Positions 18,735-27,603 of a stretch of 36,648 bases of DNA are shown piece after piece. The first letter of the stretch is position 1, and each line of letters begins with the position of its first letter. The notes below the pieces were generated by a model that saw nothing but the letters and a program-made list of their open reading frames with translations, was not told the origin of the DNA and searched no databases. This DNA is from an uncultured Clostridia bacterium (GTDB lineage: Bacteria; Bacillota; Clostridia; TANB77; CAG-508). A program made the translations under genes and the position numbers. The DNA is taken from the NCBI GenBank assembly GCA_944392085.1, contig CALXVN010000004.1, positions 1 to 36,648 of the forward strand, read 5' to 3'.

Positions 18735-19082
18735 ATGGGAATATCTACTATTTTTGAAATTCAATTTCTTAAACAGAGTTTAAATCAAATAGATTGTAAT
18801 GATAGTGATGGATTAATAGAAAATAAAAAAGTGCAACAAGAAGATAAAAATATAGTTAGAGAGTTATTAGCTTCACTAGAAAGAATTGCAAAAATTGGAA
18901 CAAATAGTATAGAACCAGATAAGGAAGAAGAAGTAACACCACAACAAGATAAAGGAAGAAGACAAATGCTTTCAAGATTAGGTGCTAATGTGCCTAAAGT
19001 AATTGTAAAAGAGCAGGGAAAACTACCAGATGAACCAATAATACAAGAACAGCATGAAGGTTCAGAAAGAGAAGAACATTAA
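18735..19082 (+). CDS. Hypothetical acidic protein, unknown function
   Basis: No family recognised. The 115-aa protein is soluble and highly charged, with a possible helix in residues 20-55 (KNIVRELLASLERIAKI), a Gln- and Glu-rich linker, and a Glu-rich C-terminus. There are no cysteines apart from one near the N-terminus and no membrane segment. GAGGTGATA at 18722-18730 supports the ATG at 18735. It lies between rpoD and mtaB and is followed by a long hairpin. Strong ribosome binding site and codon use like its neighbours suggest a real gene. Confidence 0.7.
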   Translation: MGISTIFEIQFLKQSLNQIDCNDSDGLIENKKVQQEDKNIVRELLASLERIAKIGTNSIEPDKEEEVTPQQDKGRRQMLSRLGANVPKVIVKEQGKLPDEPIIQEQHEGSEREEH

Positions 19083-19088
19083 ACTAAA

Positions 19089-19130
19089 AATGAGAAATTT
19101 TATTGTAAGTATACAATGAAATTTCTCATT
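19089..19130 (+). terminator. Long hairpin between the hypothetical gene and mtaB
   Basis: A 19-bp stem AATGAGAAATTTTATTGTA / TACAATGAAATTTCTCATT with one G-U pair and a 4-base loop. No T-run follows, so it may be a processing or stabilising hairpin. Confidence 0.55.
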
Positions 19131-19163
19131 AATATTGTAAGATAATATAAAATGGGGTAAAAG

Positions 19164-20490
19164 ATGAAAAATAATAAAGTAGCATTTTGTACATTGGGAT
19201 GCAAAGTAAACCAATATGAAACAAATGCAATGATACAAGAATTTATAAAAAATGGATATGAAATAGTCGAATTTAATGAAAAAGCTGACATATATGTTGT
19301 AAATACTTGTACAGTTACAAATATGGCAGATAGAAAATCTAGACAAATGTTAAGAAAAGTAAAAGAGCTAAATCCAAAAGCAATACTTGCAGCAGTGGGA
19401 TGTTATGCTCAAGTATCTAAAGAAGAATTAGATAAAATTCCTGAAATTGATTTGATTTTGGGAACTAATAAGAAAAAGAACTTATTAGAATATGTTAATA
19501 AAATGTTAGAAGAGAGAGAAGAATTAAATTCTAATTTAAAGGCTCAAGATATAACAGATGTTTTACACTGTGAAGAATATGTAGATTTTGGAGATGTAAC
19601 TTTTACAGAAAAAACGAGAGCTGTTATAAAAGTTCAAGATGGATGTGATAGATTTTGCTCATATTGCATTATTCCTTATGCTAGAGGACGTATAAGAAGC
19701 AGAAAACCAGAAAGTGTAATAAGTGAAATTACAAAAATAGCACAAAACGGAATAAAAGAAGTAGTTATAACTGGAATACATTTGGCATCTTATGGCAGAG
19801 ATTTTAAAAATAAATATAGGTTAATTGATTTATTAGAAGATATAAATAAAATAGATGGAATAGAAAGAATACGTTTACGGTTCTTTAGAGCCAACACTAA
19901 TTACAGATGAATTTATCAACAGATTATCTAAACTAAATAAGATATGTGATCATTTTCATTTATCACTTCAAAGTGGATGTAATGATACATTAAAGAGAAT
20001 GAATAGAAGATATACAATAGAAGAATTTGAAAAAGGAGTAGAGCTATTAAGAACAACGTATAATAATGTAGCATTAACAACAGATATAATAGTAGGTTTT
20101 CCGGGAGAGACGGATGAGGAATTTAATGTTACTTATGAATTTTTAAAAAGAATAAAATTTTATAAAATGCATATATTCAAATATTCACAAAGAAAAGGAA
20201 CAAAAGCAGCAACAATGCCAAATCAAGTAGATGGAAATATAAAAGAGGAAAGAAGCAGAAAGTTGATAGAACTATCAGATAAAAACGAAAAAGAGTATAA
20301 TGAAAAATATATTGGAAAAAAAGTAGAAGTGCTTTTTGAAGAGGAATGCATAGAAAATGGTGTAAGATATATGAAGGGGCACACTACAAATTATAGAGTA
20401 GTGAAAGTTAAAACTAACGAAAATTTGGAGAATCAAATAAGAAATGTAGAAATTGAAAGGATAGAAAGGTTAGAATTAATAGGAAGGTAA
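19164..20490 (+). CDS. mtaB: tRNA t6A37 methylthiotransferase MtaB, needs one +1 frameshift
   Basis: Radical-SAM enzyme that converts t6A37 to ms2t6A in tRNA. Two frames join into a 441-aa protein if C19878 is skipped before a GGT. Seen: N-terminal UPF0004 domain with Cys13, Cys49 and Cys80 for one [4Fe-4S] cluster; radical-SAM motif CDRFCSYC (Cys161, 165, 168); the conserved RLGSLEP motif regenerated exactly at the shift (Gly239); DIIVGFPGET; and a C-terminal TRAM domain (from about residue 375). Without the shift, translation stops at 19910 after 248 residues, losing half the catalytic barrel. Its substrate base is made by the pathway that includes Sua5/YwlC, also in this window. Convergent with mutS2. 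Confidence 0.93.
19878..19881 (+). other. mtaB: +1 recoding site in mtaB (TTA CGG T)
   Basis: In-frame CGG at 19878-19880. Skipping C19878 gives RIRL-G-SLEPTLITDEF, the family motif. The zero frame stops at 19910, 10 codons later. Confidence 0.85.
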
Positions 20491-20496
20491 AAAAAG

Positions 20497-20574
20497 CGTT
20501 TGGGAACGGAGCAAAAATGCATGTATAAATAGTATAATTTCTTTATATATGCATTTTTGCTCCGTTCCCAAACG
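20497..20574. repeat. Dispersed palindromic repeat, copy 3 (between mtaB and mutS2)
   Basis: Perfect 26-bp arms (20497-20522 and 20549-20574) containing GGAACGGAGCAAAAATGCAT and its complement, with a 26-base AT-rich centre. It probably acts as a bidirectional terminator for the convergent genes. It shares the GCTCCGTCCC/GCTCCGTTCCC core with the other copies. Confidence 0.85.
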
Positions 20575-20582
20575 TAGTTTTT

Positions 20583-22826
20583 CTAAAATAGTTCAATTAC
20601 AGTTACTCCCATTTCGCCTTCACCAAAAGTTCCTAACCTAAATGATTTTACATGGGAGTTAGTCTTTAAAAATTTGTGAATTCCTTCTCTTAATTTTCCA
20701 GTGCCTTTTCCATGAACTATTCGTACAGGAGAAAGTTTAGCAATAGCACAATCGTCTAGATATTTGTCAATTACAAATATTGCTTCATCAACATTCATTC
20801 CAATAACATTTATTTCACTAGAAATATTTTGTGCTTTAAAGTTATTTCCTTTATTAAATGTTACAGAAGAATTAGATTTTTTAGTATCACATAAAGTGCT
20901 ATTTTTTAAACTAAATTTATTATTTAGAGCTTTTAGAGCATCTAAATTCAAATTATTATCACCAGGAGAAGTATTTTTTAGTTCATCATTTAATGAATTT
21001 CGTAAGTTATTAGCTGTGGCTAAATCACCTTTATCTAGATTATTCAATTCTTTTATTACTTTATTTGCCTTATCCTTAGCAGACAAAATTATTTGCCTTG
21101 CTTCTTTTTTTGCATCTTCTATTATTTTATTTCGATTTTCTTTTTGTTTATTATTTTCATTTTCTAGAGATTTTCTAAGTGTTTCTATTTGATTAGAATT
21201 TTTTTCTATTCTTTCTTTTTCTATTTCAATTTGTAATTTATTATCATATATATTTTTCATAAGTTCTTCAATACTAATATCATCATTTTTCATTAATGAA
21301 TTAGCCATATCTAAAATTTGATTGTTTAATCCAAGTTTTTTACTAATTGCAAATGCGTTACTTTTTCCTGGAATACCAATTAACAGTTTATATGTTGGGC
21401 GTAAATTTTCTATATCGAATTCACAACTTGCATTTTGAAAACCTTTTGTTACAAGGCAATAGTTTTTTAATTCCTGATAATGAGTTGTAGAAATAGAGGT
21501 TACACCTAAATCAAAGAAATATTTTAATATGCTAATCGCAAGATTTGCTCCTTCTATAGGGTCAGTTCCAGAGCCAAGCTCATCTAACAAAACTAAGCTG
21601 TTTGAAGTAACATTATTAGTTATTTCAACTATATTGGTGATATGTGAAGAAAAAGTGCTTAAGTTTTCTTGAATGCTTTGCTCATCACCAATATCTGCAA
21701 AAATGTTATCAAAAATAAATATTGAGCTTCCTTCCTTTACTGGAATAAATATACCAGAATATGCCATCAAAAGTAAGAGTCCAGTAGTTTTTAGAGAAAC
21801 AGTTTTTCCACCAGTATTAGGACCAGTTATAACTAGAGAAGAATAATCTTTACCTATTGAAATATCTATTGGAACAATGAAAGCTTTATCAATCAATGGA
21901 TGTTTTGCAGAAATTAAATTTATATATTTTTCTTTATTAATCTGTGGCAAGATTCCATCTATATCTATTGAATATGAAGCTTTTGCAAATAATAAGTCTA
22001 AATCTTTTAAGATTTCAATATTTTTTGTTAAATAATTTGTATAATCATAAAGCATGGCAGATAAATTAGCAAGTATTTTTTCTATTTCAATATCTTCTTC
22101 AACCTTTAAATTAGCTATTTCATTATTCAAATCAAATACACTTATAGGTTCAATAAATACAGTAGAACCACTACTAGATACATCATGTATAAAACCTTTT
22201 ACTTGACCTCTATATTCTTCTTTTATAGGAATTACATATCTGTTTTCTCTAATTGTAATAATTGGTTCCATAATGTATTTGGAATATGTACTAGAATGTA
22301 TAATAGAATTTAGTTTATCTCTAATGTCCTGTTCAAATTTTTTACTTTGTTTTCTGATAGCTGTAAGTTTAGGAGAAGCAGTATCTGCAATGGTAGTTTC
22401 ATCTAATATAACTGAAAATATTTTTTCTTCTATATTTTTGTTTGTATAAATTAAATCAAATAAATCATAAGTATTAGTATACATTGATAAATCCATACCA
22501 TCTAAGAAAAAGTATTCTTTTACTTCTCTAGAAATTTTTAAAAATCTAGCAATGTTTAATAATGGAATAATTGATAAAATACCGTTACTTTCTAAAGTTT
22601 TAATACTAATAGAAATATTTGGAATATCAGATAAAGGAATATTTCCTTTTCTAAAAATCAAACTAATTGCTTCATTTGTAGCTTTTAGTAAATTACTAAC
22701 TTTGTCAGCATTAAATTCAGGTGAGATAGTATCTATATTTTCTTTTCCTACATATGTTTTACAATATGTCCTTAGTTTGTGGATAATCTTATCATATTCT
22801 AAAGTTTTTAAGTATTTTGTATTCAT
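20583..22826 (-). CDS. mutS2: Endonuclease/ATPase MutS2
   Basis: MutS paralogue reported to act against recombination intermediates and, in some Firmicutes, in ribosome collision rescue. The 747-aa protein lacks the mismatch-recognition domain and has the MutS core, Walker A GPNTGGKT, Walker B LVLLDELGSGTDP, the STTHYQELK switch, a long charged coiled coil, and a C-terminal Smr nuclease domain (IVHGKGTGKLREGI). Length is slightly under the usual 780 or so, with a short linker before Smr. The ATG has GAGGT upstream. If CGG stalls ribosomes here, a collision-rescue role would be of interest, but that is speculation. Confidence 0.95.
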   Translation of the reverse strand: MNTKYLKTLEYDKIIHKLRTYCKTYVGKENIDTISPEFNADKVSNLLKATNEAISLIFRKGNIPLSDIPNISISIKTLESNGILSIIPLLNIARFLKISREVKEYFFLDGMDLSMYTNTYDLFDLIYTNKNIEEKIFSVILDETTIADTASPKLTAIRKQSKKFEQDIRDKLNSIIHSSTYSKYIMEPIITIRENRYVIPIKEEYRGQVKGFIHDVSSSGSTVFIEPISVFDLNNEIANLKVEEDIEIEKILANLSAMLYDYTNYLTKNIEILKDLDLLFAKASYSIDIDGILPQINKEKYINLISAKHPLIDKAFIVPIDISIGKDYSSLVITGPNTGGKTVSLKTTGLLLLMAYSGIFIPVKEGSSIFIFDNIFADIGDEQSIQENLSTFSSHITNIVEITNNVTSNSLVLLDELGSGTDPIEGANLAISILKYFFDLGVTSISTTHYQELKNYCLVTKGFQNASCEFDIENLRPTYKLLIGIPGKSNAFAISKKLGLNNQILDMANSLMKNDDISIEELMKNIYDNKLQIEIEKERIEKNSNQIETLRKSLENENNKQKENRNKIIEDAKKEARQIILSAKDKANKVIKELNNLDKGDLATANNLRNSLNDELKNTSPGDNNLNLDALKALNNKFSLKNSTLCDTKKSNSSVTFNKGNNFKAQNISSEINVIGMNVDEAIFVIDKYLDDCAIAKLSPVRIVHGKGTGKLREGIHKFLKTNSHVKSFRLGTFGEGEMGVTVIELF

Positions 22827-22904
22827 TTTTTACCTCGTTTCTTTATAGATATTATAAGTATAACATATTTTAAATAAAATAAGAAAGAAAATAATAAAAA
22901 TACA

Positions 22905-22933
22905 TTGTACAAAAATTATCTATTTGATATAAT
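22905..22933 (+). promoter_or_regulatory. Promoter of the hydrogenase operon
   Basis: TTGTAC (22905-22910), a 17-base spacer and TATAAT (22928-22933), 32 bases before the first hydrogenase gene. Confidence 0.65.
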
Positions 22934-22964
22934 ACAAAATATAAAAATGTAAGGAGGAAACGCT

Positions 22965-23438
22965 ATGTGCGAATGTATAGAAAATAGAATAAAACAAGAA
23001 GTAAAAGAAATAATGACTCCATATAAAGAAGAAAAAGATAATTTAATTCCTATATTAAATGATATACAAGAAAAATATGGATATATTCCAAAAGTAGCTC
23101 AAATGGAAGTGTCCCAATATTTAAAAATTCCAATGGCAGAAATATTTGGTGTAATCACATTTTATTCAAGATTTACATTAGAGCCGAAAGGAAAATATAA
23201 TATTTCCGTATGCTTAGGAACAGCATGTTTTGTAAAAGGTTCACAAGCAATATTAGATAGATTAAAAGAAAGATTAAAACTAGAAGAAGGAAAAACAAGC
23301 GAAGATGGTAAATTTTCAATAGATACTACAAGATGTGTAGGTGCTTGTGGAATAGCACCGGTATTTACTGTAAATGATGAAGTATATGGGAATGCTACTG
23401 TGAAAAAGTTAGATGAAGTATTAGATAAGCTTTCATAG
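22965..23438 (+). CDS. hydC: NADH-dependent [FeFe]-hydrogenase small subunit (NuoE/HydC-like)
   Basis: Thioredoxin-like [2Fe-2S] electron-transfer subunit of a soluble NAD-linked, probably electron-bifurcating hydrogenase. The 157-aa protein shows the four ligands in CLGTAC and CVGAC, with the helical N-terminal part (ILNDIQEKYGYIPKVAQMEVSQYL) and GVITFYSRF typical of NuoE/HndA. The ATG follows AAGGAGGAAA. The NuoF-like and HydA-like subunits follow on the same strand. The symbol is by analogy to HydABC/Hnd; NuoE of complex I is unlikely because no other Nuo genes are present. Confidence 0.92.
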   Translation: MCECIENRIKQEVKEIMTPYKEEKDNLIPILNDIQEKYGYIPKVAQMEVSQYLKIPMAEIFGVITFYSRFTLEPKGKYNISVCLGTACFVKGSQAILDRLKERLKLEEGKTSEDGKFSIDTTRCVGACGIAPVFTVNDEVYGNATVKKLDEVLDKLS

Positions 23439-23529
23439 TTTGAAAGATAATTGAATTTGAATTTGTTGAATTTTATTTGAAATATAATCAATTATCTGAT
23501 AGATATAAAAAACAAAAAGGAGGCTGTAA

Positions 23530-25386
23530 ATGAAAACAATAGAAGAACTAAACAAAATTAGAGTAGAAAAAAGAGTAGAATTAGATTTAAGAAAAAATAC
23601 TAATGCAGATACTAGAGAAAAACATATCTTAGTATGTAATGGTACAGGATGTACATCTTCAAAATCTCCTTTAATTTTAGAAAATTTTAAGAAAATAATT
23701 AAAGAAAAAGGTCTAACCAATGTACGAGTTATAAAAACAGGATGTTTTGGTTTATGTGCAAAGGGACCAATAGTTATAATTCGTCCAGAAGACACTTTTT
23801 ATGCAATGGTAAAACCAGAAGATTGCGAAGAAATTATTGAGTCGCACATAATTCAAGGAAAAGTTGTAGAAAGATTACTTTGTAAAGATATAGATGGAAC
23901 AAAAGTTACAAAACTTGATGACTTAACATTTTATAAAAAACAAAAAAGAATAGCACTAAAAAATTGCGGAGTTATAAATCCAGAAGATATAGATGAATAC
24001 ATAGCTTTTGATGGATATAGGGCATTAGCAAGAGTATTAATAGAAATGTCACAAGATGAAGTAATAGAAACTATTGATAAATCCGGTTTACGTGGTAGAG
24101 GTGGAGCAGGATTTCCAACAGGTAAGAAATGGAAACTTACAAAAGAAGCAAAAGGAGAAACAAAATATGTAGTATGTAATGCAGATGAGGGAGATCCTGG
24201 AGCATTCATGGATAGAAGTATTTTAGAAGGAGATCCTCATAGTGTATTAGAAGCAATGGAAATTGCAGGGTTTGCAATAGGTGCTAATAAAGGTTATATA
24301 TATGTAAGGGCAGAATATCCAATAGCAGTACAAAGATTAAAAATTGCAATCGAGCAAGCAAGAAAATATGGAATACTTGGAAAAAATATATTTGGTACAA
24401 GTTTTGACTTTGATATAGAAATAAGACTTGGAGCAGGAGCTTTTGTATGTGGAGAAGAAACTGCATTGTTAGAATCAATAGAAGGTAGACGTGGTCAGCC
24501 TAGAGTTAAGCCACCATATCCAGCAGAATCAGGTTTATGGGGATGTCCAACATTAATAAACAATGTTGAAACATATTCAAATATTGCACAAATAATATTA
24601 AAAGGAGCAGAATGGTATTCATCAATTGGAACTGCTACATCTAAGGGTACAAAGGTATTTGCCTTAGGTGGAAATGTAAATAATGTTGGATTAGTAGAAG
24701 TGCCAATGGGAACAACTTTAAGGGAAATAGTGTATGACATAGGTGGAGGAATACCAAATGGAAGAGATTTTAAAGCAGCTCAAACAGGAGGCCCATCAGG
24801 AGGATGCATACCAAAAGAACATTTAGATACCCCAATAGATTATGAATCATTAAAAGAAATTGGTTCAATGATGGGGTCAGGTGGACTTATTGTAATGGAT
24901 GATACAAAATGTATGGTATGTTTAGCAAAATTCTATTTAGAATTTACAGTAAGTGAAAGTTGCGGAAAATGTACACCATGCAGAATTGGAACAAAAAGAA
25001 TGCTTGAAATATTAGAAAAACTATGTAGCGGAGAAGGTACAGAATATGATATATATAGATTAGAAAAATTAGCTGTAAATATAAAAAAAGCAAGCATTTG
25101 CGGACTTGGGCAGAGTGCACCAAATCCAGTAATAAGTACTTTAAAATATTTTAGAGAAGAATTTAGACAACATGCAATAGAAAAAGAATGTAAAACAATG
25201 GAATGTAAAGCGTTAGCAAAGATAGAAATAAATGAAGAAAAGTGTAAAGCTTGTGGATTATGCCAAAAAAATTGCCCTACAAATGCAATAGAGGGAGAAG
25301 GAAGAGAAAAAAGGCACATAAATCAAGATAAGTGTATTAAGTGTACGACTTGTATTAGGTCTTGCCCATTCCAAGCAATTGGGTAG
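23530..25386 (+). CDS. hydB: NADH-dependent [FeFe]-hydrogenase flavoprotein subunit (NuoF/HydB-like)
   Basis: FMN subunit that exchanges electrons with NAD(H). The 618-aa protein is a fusion typical of HydB/HndC: an N-terminal [2Fe-2S] thioredoxin-like domain (CNGTGC at 36-41, GCFGLC further on), the NuoF core with the FMN loop GRGGAGFPTGKKW and NADH motif CNADEGDPGAF, the [4Fe-4S] motif SCGKCTPCRIGT, and a C-terminal ferredoxin domain with two CxxCxxCxxxCP motifs. The ATG follows AAGGAGG. Between this gene and hydA lies a 299-base gap filled with repeats. Confidence 0.95.
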   Translation: MKTIEELNKIRVEKRVELDLRKNTNADTREKHILVCNGTGCTSSKSPLILENFKKIIKEKGLTNVRVIKTGCFGLCAKGPIVIIRPEDTFYAMVKPEDCEEIIESHIIQGKVVERLLCKDIDGTKVTKLDDLTFYKKQKRIALKNCGVINPEDIDEYIAFDGYRALARVLIEMSQDEVIETIDKSGLRGRGGAGFPTGKKWKLTKEAKGETKYVVCNADEGDPGAFMDRSILEGDPHSVLEAMEIAGFAIGANKGYIYVRAEYPIAVQRLKIAIEQARKYGILGKNIFGTSFDFDIEIRLGAGAFVCGEETALLESIEGRRGQPRVKPPYPAESGLWGCPTLINNVETYSNIAQIILKGAEWYSSIGTATSKGTKVFALGGNVNNVGLVEVPMGTTLREIVYDIGGGIPNGRDFKAAQTGGPSGGCIPKEHLDTPIDYESLKEIGSMMGSGGLIVMDDTKCMVCLAKFYLEFTVSESCGKCTPCRIGTKRMLEILEKLCSGEGTEYDIYRLEKLAVNIKKASICGLGQSAPNPVISTLKYFREEFRQHAIEKECKTMECKALAKIEINEEKCKACGLCQKNCPTNAIEGEGREKRHINQDKCIKCTTCIRSCPFQAIG

Positions 25387-25509
25387 GTTTGCAAAATAAA
25401 CTTCGTATTGCGTTGTCAAAATTTAGATAAAAAATCCTCGACGTACACAAAGTACGCCTCCGGTTTTTTACTAAATTTTTCCTAGCACTACTCGTTTCTT
25501 TTGCAAACC
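25386..25509. mobile_element. MITE-like element with terminal inverted repeats (repeat R, copy A)
   Basis: A 124-bp non-coding element with perfect 11-bp ends GGTTTGCAAAA / TTTTGCAAACC, extendable to 16 bp with one mismatch. Inside is a second inverted repeat (TTTAGAT-AAAAAA / TTTTTTACTAAA) around GTAC-ACAAA-GTAC. It begins at the hydB stop codon. Parts recur at 25566 and 28503. No transposase is encoded. Confidence 0.65.
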
Positions 25510-25565
25510 GTAGAGAATAGTCAAAGCAATCACTTTTGATTAATTTTAGATAGAAAAAATTAGAT

Positions 25566-25641
25566 AATGCTTTACGTTGTTAAAATTTAGATAAAAAATC
25601 TTTGGCGTTCACAAAGTACGCCTCTGGTTTTTTACTAAAGT
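25566..25641. repeat. Repeat R, diverged copy B
   Basis: Shares TTTAGATAAAAAATC, CACAAAGTACGCCTC and GGTTTTTTACTAAA with copy A in the same order, but lacks clear terminal repeats. It abuts the palindrome at 25642. Bases 25510-25565 between the copies show nothing recognisable. Confidence 0.7.
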
Positions 25642-25672
25642 TGTCGTTTTAGGGACTGTCCCTAAAGCGACA
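25642..25672. repeat. Dispersed palindromic repeat, copy 4 (just before hydA)
   Basis: 14-bp arms TGTCGTTTTAGGGA / TCCCTAAAGCGACA (one G-U pair) with a 3-base centre. The hydA ribosome binding site AGGAGG begins 4 bases later, so the hairpin may affect translation or transcript ends. Confidence 0.75.
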
Positions 25673-25685
25673 AAAGGAGGAATAA

Positions 25686-27426
25686 ATGGTTAATTTAAAG
25701 ATAGATGATAAAAAGGTTTGTGTACCAGAAGGTACAACAATATTAGATGCAGCAAAGCAAGCAGGAATAGATATACCAACATTATGCTTTTTGAAAGATA
25801 TAAATGAAGTTGGAGATTGTAGAATGTGCATTGTTGAAGTTGAAGGAAGGAGAGGTTTTGCAACTTCATGTATACAAAAAGTAGAAGAAGGTATGGTGGT
25901 TCATACTCATACTCCAAATGTGTTAGAAGCAAGGCACACAATATTAGACCTAATTATTTCTAATCATTCTAAAGATTGCTTAACCTGTACACGCTCACGG
26001 AAATTGTGAACTTCAAGATTTAGCAATAAAGTTTAATGTCTTAGATATTGAATTTAAAGGAGAAAGAACAGAACACAAAATAGACGATAAGTCTCCATCA
26101 ATAGTTAGAGATTTTAATAAATGCATATTGTGTAGAAGATGTGTAGCAACATGTAAAAATGTACAAAATATAGGAGCTATTGATTGCATAGAAAGAGGTT
26201 TTGATTCATGTATTTCTACAACTTATGATCATAGCTTAAATGATGTAAATTGTACATTTTGTGGACAATGTATAGAATCTTGCCCAACAGGAGCACTACA
26301 TGAAAAAGAAAATATAAATGATGTATGGGCAAAATTAAAAGATCCAGATTATTTTGTAGTAGTTCAAACTGCTCCATCTGTGAGAGTTGCACTAGGAGAA
26401 GAATTTGGAATGGAGATAGGAACAAATGTTACAGGTAAAATGGTATCAGCATTAAAAAATTTAGGATTTGATAAAGTATTTGACACAAATACTGGAGCTG
26501 ATTTTACAATTATGGAAGAGGCAACAGAATTTGTAAAAAGATTTAAAGAAAACGATAATCTTCCAATGACAACATCATGTTGTCCAGGATGGGTACGTTT
26601 TGCAGAAATGGAGTATCCAGAAAACTTAAGTCATTTATCAAGCTGTAAATCTCCACATCAAATGTTTGGAGCAATTATAAAATCATATTATGCAGAGAAA
26701 AATAATATAGATCCAAATAAAATATATGCTGTATCTGTAATGCCTTGTATTGCAAAAAAATATGAAGCAAAAAGAGATGAAATGGAAGTAAACGGAATAA
26801 GAGATGTTGACGCAGTTATAACAACACGTGAACTTGCAAGAATGATAAAACAAGCCAATATAGAATTTGATAAATTAGAAGATGACACATTTGATAATCC
26901 AATGGGAGAAGCTACAGGAGCAGCAGCAATTTTTGGTGTAACAGGTGGAGTTATGGAGGCTGCACTTCGTACAGCTTATGAACTAATTACAGGAGAAGAA
27001 CTAAAAAAATTAGAATTTGAAAGTGTAAGAGGTACAAAAGGAATAAAGAAAGCAAGTGTGCAAATAGGAGATAAAGAAATTAAAGTAGCAGTAGCACATG
27101 GACTTAGCAATGCCAGAAAAATTATGGAAGAAATAAAAAATGGAACAGCAGATTACAGCTTTGTGGAAGTTATGGCATGTCCAGGAGGTTGCATAATGGG
27201 TGGAGGTCAACCAATAAAAAATTCTAAAACTAGAATGACAGTAGATGTAGCAGGAAAAAGGGCTGAGGCAATGTATTCAATAGATGAAAGGAGTACCATT
27301 AGAAAATCACACGAAAATCCTATATTAAAAGAAATATATAAAGAATATATAGGAAATCCAGGAGAACATAAAGCACATGAATTATTACATACACATTATA
27401 ATGAGATGGAAGAATATAGAATTTAG
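25686..27426 (+). CDS. hydA: [FeFe]-hydrogenase catalytic subunit (HydA/HndD-like), needs one +1 frameshift
   Basis: Catalyses reversible H2 formation with an H-cluster; partner of the two preceding subunits. Two frames join into a 579-aa protein if C25998 is skipped before GGA. Seen: an N-terminal plant-type [2Fe-2S] domain (CFLKDINEVGDCRMC), the His-less CLTCTRSGNCELQ motif regenerated at the shift (Gly105), two [4Fe-4S] motifs (CILCRRCVATC, CTFCGQCIESC), and H-cluster motifs L1 TSCCPGW (296-302), L2 MPCIAKKYEA (from 352) and L3 ACPGGCIMGGGQP (from 497). A small-subunit-like tail follows. Without frameshifting only 107 residues are made and no active site. Start ATG at 25686 follows AGGAGG. 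Confidence 0.95.
25998..26001 (+). other. hydA: +1 recoding site in hydA (TCA CGG A)
   Basis: In-frame CGG at 25998-26000. Skipping C25998 gives CLTCTRS-G-NCELQDLA. The zero frame reaches TGA three codons on, at 26009. The codon two before CGG is CGC, a normally read Arg. Confidence 0.85.
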
Positions 27427-27460
27427 CAAGAAAGCTGTCTTTGAGGACAGCTTTCTCGCT
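27425..27460 (+). terminator. Terminator after hydA
   Basis: A 15-bp stem AGCAAGAAAGCTGTC / GACAGCTTTCTCGCT (one mismatch) with loop TTTGAG, overlapping the stop codon. The T-run is weak. Confidence 0.65.
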
Positions 27461-27603
27461 ATTGAAAATTAACCTAAAATATGATATAACATAAAATGTC
27501 AAGCAAAAAATGACGAAAATATAGATAAATATATTTACATAATTCTACAAAAAAATTACTTTAAAGAGATTATAATAACTATAAGTTCAAAAGGAGTAAA
27601 TAA

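Noticed and set aside
20101..20121. Other CGG trinucleotides, such as CCGGGAGAGACGG in mtaB, CACCGG in hydC and CTTCGG in era
   Set aside because: They span codon boundaries (CCG GGA, ACG GAT, CCG GTA, TCG GAA) and no frame change occurs there.
22965..27426. Respiratory complex I (nuo) operon
   Set aside because: Only NuoE- and NuoF-like subunits are present, followed by an H-cluster protein; there are no membrane subunits. This is a soluble NAD-linked [FeFe]-hydrogenase.
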